Source of the DNA: Sphagnum compactum
Lineage: Eukaryota > Bryophyta > Sphagnopsida > Sphagnales
Reading direction: 5' to 3'
Assembly: GCA_965153455.1 (NCBI GenBank)
Contig: OZ234495.1
Span: 20,518,875-20,582,874, forward strand
Length of the DNA: 64,000 bases
Shown here one piece after another: positions 60,331 through 64,000 of the stretch. The notes beneath the pieces are model-generated. The model was not told the origin of the DNA. It ran no database searches and saw only the letters and a list, made by a program, of their open reading frames with translations. The position numbers and the translations under genes were made by a program. The first letter of the stretch is position 1. Every line of letters begins with the position of its first letter.

Positions 60331-61511
60331 CTCAACTTGTTATTTAGCATAACATGTTTGATTTTATTAGAAAACCATCGGCCATTTTGACCAATGATAT
60401 CATTTTACTTTATCCAAGTTAATTTGATGTTTCACATGATTAAAATCCATTGGTCATTTTGACAAAGGTGGTCAATTGTTTGTTCAAACTATATGTCCAA
60501 TTTGACAAATAATGAAATAGATCAAATAATTAATATACATGTTAAAAGAAAAAAATGAAATTCATTAAAAAATGTTTATGTTATTAACTTTTGAAAAGAT
60601 AACCCATTTTATACCATTCAAAAATTCATAACCTTTTTTGATTGAGGTTTTCCTAACAATTTTTTTGCATTTATGTTCAATTTTTTACAATATATCATAT
60701 ATTGAGTTTCAATAAGATGTTCCAAATAAAAACCATACACAAAATGCATACATATCAAGGCATAGATTGAAAACTATTTCATATTTAAATAGATTAGTCA
60801 CAAATTTATTACATTGTTGATTTTATGGTGTGTTAATAGCATTCAATAAAAAATTGCATTGTTACACAAAAATGAACCACCTTACCTTGTAATTACAAAA
60901 GCAATGTGGATGAAAATATAGGCCCAAGCAAAGTTTAAACATAGGTTAAGACAATTGAAGATGAAGGTGTTTATTTGTAGATGAAGAAAACACTTGGGAA
61001 AAAAATGATGCTTTTGTAGCTAAAGAAATATTGAATTCCATGATGTTACATTAGGTTTTGATGAAAACCATGATAGTAGCCACCATCTACCATCATCACC
61101 ATGTTGTTATGACATATAAATGCCACCCAATCCTATTACTACACACATTTACACATGATTATGAATAAATAGGTAATTTCAACAACCCTTACTTTGGAAT
61201 TGAACCTCAACCAAATATTAACAATAATGTTCAAACATTTATCAACTTGCTATCATTGTGACATTTGCCACCAAGGAAGACTAGGGGGGGAAAATTCAAA
61301 AATGATTAAGGAGCAAAGGCATACATAAAGTAGGAAAATCACATTAAACATGTGCAAGATTGTTTAAACACAATTGAAAAAAATGCTCAAAACCTCATTC
61401 ACAACCAATAGTGGGTAGAGGTCATGTCGTTTGCTAGTGCAATCATGAATCACAACAAAAGATTTTATAAGAACGTTCAACCATGCATCCAAACTTAACT
61501 ATTGGGATACC

Positions 61512-61652
61512 ACATTGTGAACCTCCCCAACAATTTATATGATGCATGACAAGAGGTGGCATGACAAAAAGTAACCTACTAGGCTATTACATTATGAACC
61601 TCCACAACAATTTACATGATGCACAATAAGAGGTGGCATGACAGAAAATAAC
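61512..61652. repeat. 77-bp tandem duplication
   Basis: Two units begin 'acattgtgaacctcc' (61512) and 'acattatgaacctcc' (61589), each followed by 'caacaattta', 'atgatgca' and 'agaggtggcatgaca'. Confidence 0.85.
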
Positions 61653-64000
61653 AATATGAATAAAGGTACATGGCATGTCCTTATTCATTTATAAAACCTT
61701 ATTTAAAAGCTTTTGAATTCTGGGGGTGTGGGGAAAAGGGAATGTGAACAAGAAAAACATCACGATTCAAAATTGTGCAAAGAAAAATACAATCAAGGCC
61801 AAAACATGACCTTGTGGTGTGTGAAGAGAGAATTTTTTTTAGAAAACAACACTATTGTGGATAAGAGATAAAAGGTTCAAGTTGAACAACAAAAAAACAA
61901 AAAAGCTTCATTAACAACATTGTTAAAACATAATATAGCTGAGCGATAACAATAGATAAAGAAGTTTTGCTATTAAGACATTCTAAATTTTTAATAAGAT
62001 AATACAAGAAAGTGAACAATAACAAAATTCAAAGCTTGAATACACAAAGACAAGAAGATGAACAATAAGAAGTTTTGAAGTTTGAAAAGACCAATGTGTA
62101 AGGAGAATAAAAACACAAACATGGTGAGGACTTGTGAATACCTTAAGCATGAAGGTGACCAAGAGCATGATGGTAAGGACAAACTTCAATAACAATGATG
62201 AGGAGTTCCATAGGTATTGAACTTCAACCATGGGAATTGTGCAACAAACATAGGACAAGTGGGATTGGACAAGGAAAGCTCCCCTTCCCACTTGGCACAA
62301 TGAGAGTTGTTAACTGTAGAATATGGTTCAAATTACTAGCTTGGATTAGTTTAAAACATTGTGTTTTTAAATGCATTCAATTTAAAACCAAACATTTTTA
62401 TAAAAAAGGCAAATTGTGTTTGTGTAATAGTCTGTTTATTGTTATAAGGGAAGTTATTTGGAATAAAATCCTCATCATTTAGTGATAAAAGTGATATTAT
62501 TTGTGTATGAAATTCGACATGTCCAATTAGAGGATGTAATGCAGTTACACATGGAAGGATATATGTGTTCACAACAAGCCAATTTTTTTTAGATTCATGC
62601 CCTTGCTTGGGGAAATATTATATTGCTTATTTGAAACCCAAATGGAGGTCTATAAACAAGGGTCCAAGTCTATTTAGACCTTAGGAACCTTCAAGATTGA
62701 GAGTGATGAAAGAATGGACACTACTTCTCTTCAAGTTTAAATGTTCATTCATTGACCTATCTACCCTATGATTTTTCAAAGTTGAGAATGATGAGTGTTG
62801 TGTGCTACTAGATCGACGCCCAACATTATTGAAACTTAACAAAGCCACATGCATGAAAACATACACATAAATTAAAAAAATTCAATTGCAAATTGATCAC
62901 GAGGTGCCCCCCAAGTGCAATTCTTACTAGTTGCAATTCCACAAACAAATTATTTTTTGTGCAAACACACATAACTACAAACCCAATGCATAAAACCAAT
63001 CAACTTAGTTGCAACACAAAACAACTAGCCTGATATTTCATGTTTCAAAAAAGCTCACCTACAAACTACATGAATCCAAGTTCAAAGCAACAACAAATAA
63101 TGCATGTTTCACCTTTGTGCTTTGGAATTTCAAAACACAAACGATGTTGGAATAAACTCAAAGCCACATTGTTGGAATAAACTCAAACCCTATTCACATT
63201 GTACAAGGTTCCACCTATTCAAAGGAAATTACAAAAACTAGTTATCTTGCAATACATACCTAACATGAGATAATGAATGCTAGGTCTATGAAAACTTAAG
63301 TGTTTGTTTAATCAATCTATCTTCTTTATGAACCTTTAGGATTGAAAATGACGAATAAATGAATGTTAATTCTTTGAAAGCTTAAATGTTTGCTCACCGA
63401 CCTATCTAGCCTACTACTACCCATAGTAGGCCCATTTCAACTTTATGTTTAATGTATATAGTTTAAGGTTTAAAAAATGAAATTGTATGGGTATGTAATT
63501 TAAGGTTTAGAAAGTGAAATTTTATAGATTTAATGTCTAGAATTCAATGTTAAAAAATTGAAACTTAATAGGTTTATTGTTAATTAAAAAATGAAACTTT
63601 TTAAGTCTAATTAATTTTAGAATTTAGGATTTAAAAAGTGATTGACGTTGCAACAAAGATTTAATAACCCTAAAGGAAGGTTATAACACCATAGAATTAA
63701 ACTTAATTAATAAATCATTTATCAAAATTTTCTACGAACAATGTATAAATCAAAAGTGTGAAATAATTGATGTTTAACAATGCATAAATTTGACATATAT
63801 TTTTGTTGTTATAAGAGATTAATAAACGATTAATAAGTATCGGGCCACATTGATGCCAAGAAGGCCCCAACAAAAATGACAATGAAGACAAATTTAAGAC
63901 ATCTAATCTCATTGACTAGTTCTTGAATAATTGTTAATTTGGTGCCAATCCCAATGGAACAAAACACCCCAAAAAAAAGGGGAAAAAGACAAATGGTAAA

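Larger units (their letters stand above)
55830..64000. other. AT-rich gene-poor right end
   Basis: About 8.2 kb without a recognisable exon chain. It holds several short tandem arrays listed separately. A degenerate 'ttggtgatgggt' word recurs around 57480-58200. Related ~90-base blocks ('aaccttcaagattgagagtgatga' type, with 'gacctatcta') occur near 62687-62770 and 63330-63415. A weak tRNA-like stretch lies at about 60015-60080 (minus; 'aaggttcaatttc'). Confidence 0.6.

Noticed and set aside
1-64000. CRISPR arrays, operons, rRNA genes or organelle insertions
   Set aside because: No spaced direct repeats, no bacterial-style gene packing and no rRNA, plastid or mitochondrial gene runs were seen.

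Overview
The window is nuclear DNA from a land plant. It holds intron-rich genes with GT-AG (and some GC-AG) splice sites, and plant-only families: FVE/MSI4-type WD40, B3-CW VAL/HSI2, an F-box/LRR protein and a plastid-targeted protein. Decayed fragments of PLS-type PPR genes, very low gene density and AT-rich repeat-strewn spacers suggest a seed-free plant, probably a fern. That lineage call is inference. No organelle, bacterial or viral block was seen. Exon maps were built by hand from splice motifs, reading-phase continuity and remembered family sequences; no alignment was run.

Layout. 213-4488 (+) is the 3' part of an FVE/MSI4 gene, with 14 exons in continuous frame. 8463-9240 is a ~155-bp tandem array that runs into the leader of an F-box/LRR gene at 9541-11353 (+). 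14154-15132 (-) holds exons of an unrecognised gene. 15766-26240 is a 10.5-kb segment containing a plastid-protein gene (23039-24435, +). Its two ends are the two halves of a 3.3-kb element whose unbroken copy lies at 27389-30661 in the opposite orientation. 32690-38450 (-) is a VAL/HSI2-like B3-CW repressor gene. 49702-55113 (-) is a complete 13-exon DCAF4-like WD40 gene of 537 codons. The rest (4.5-8.4, 17.9-22.5, 30.7-32.7, 38.9-49.7 and 55.8-64 kb) is gene-poor and AT-rich, with short tandem and dispersed repeats.

How the genes relate. FVE/MSI4 proteins work in histone-deacetylase and Polycomb complexes and can bind DDB1-CUL4. VAL proteins bring those same silencing machineries to RY-type DNA sites. 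DCAF4 proteins are substrate receptors of CUL4-DDB1, and F-box proteins are receptors of SCF ligases. The window is therefore rich in chromatin-silencing and ubiquitin-receptor genes, but the genes are far apart, in both orientations, and nothing shows co-regulation.

The most unusual structure is 15766-26240. Both ends carry the same five bases (TTTGT), and joining the ends would recreate the intact element found next door. This is what integration of a DNA circle by a single crossover at TTTGT would leave. Joining the outer flanks through one TTTGT also gives an open reading frame, so the insertion may have split an exon.
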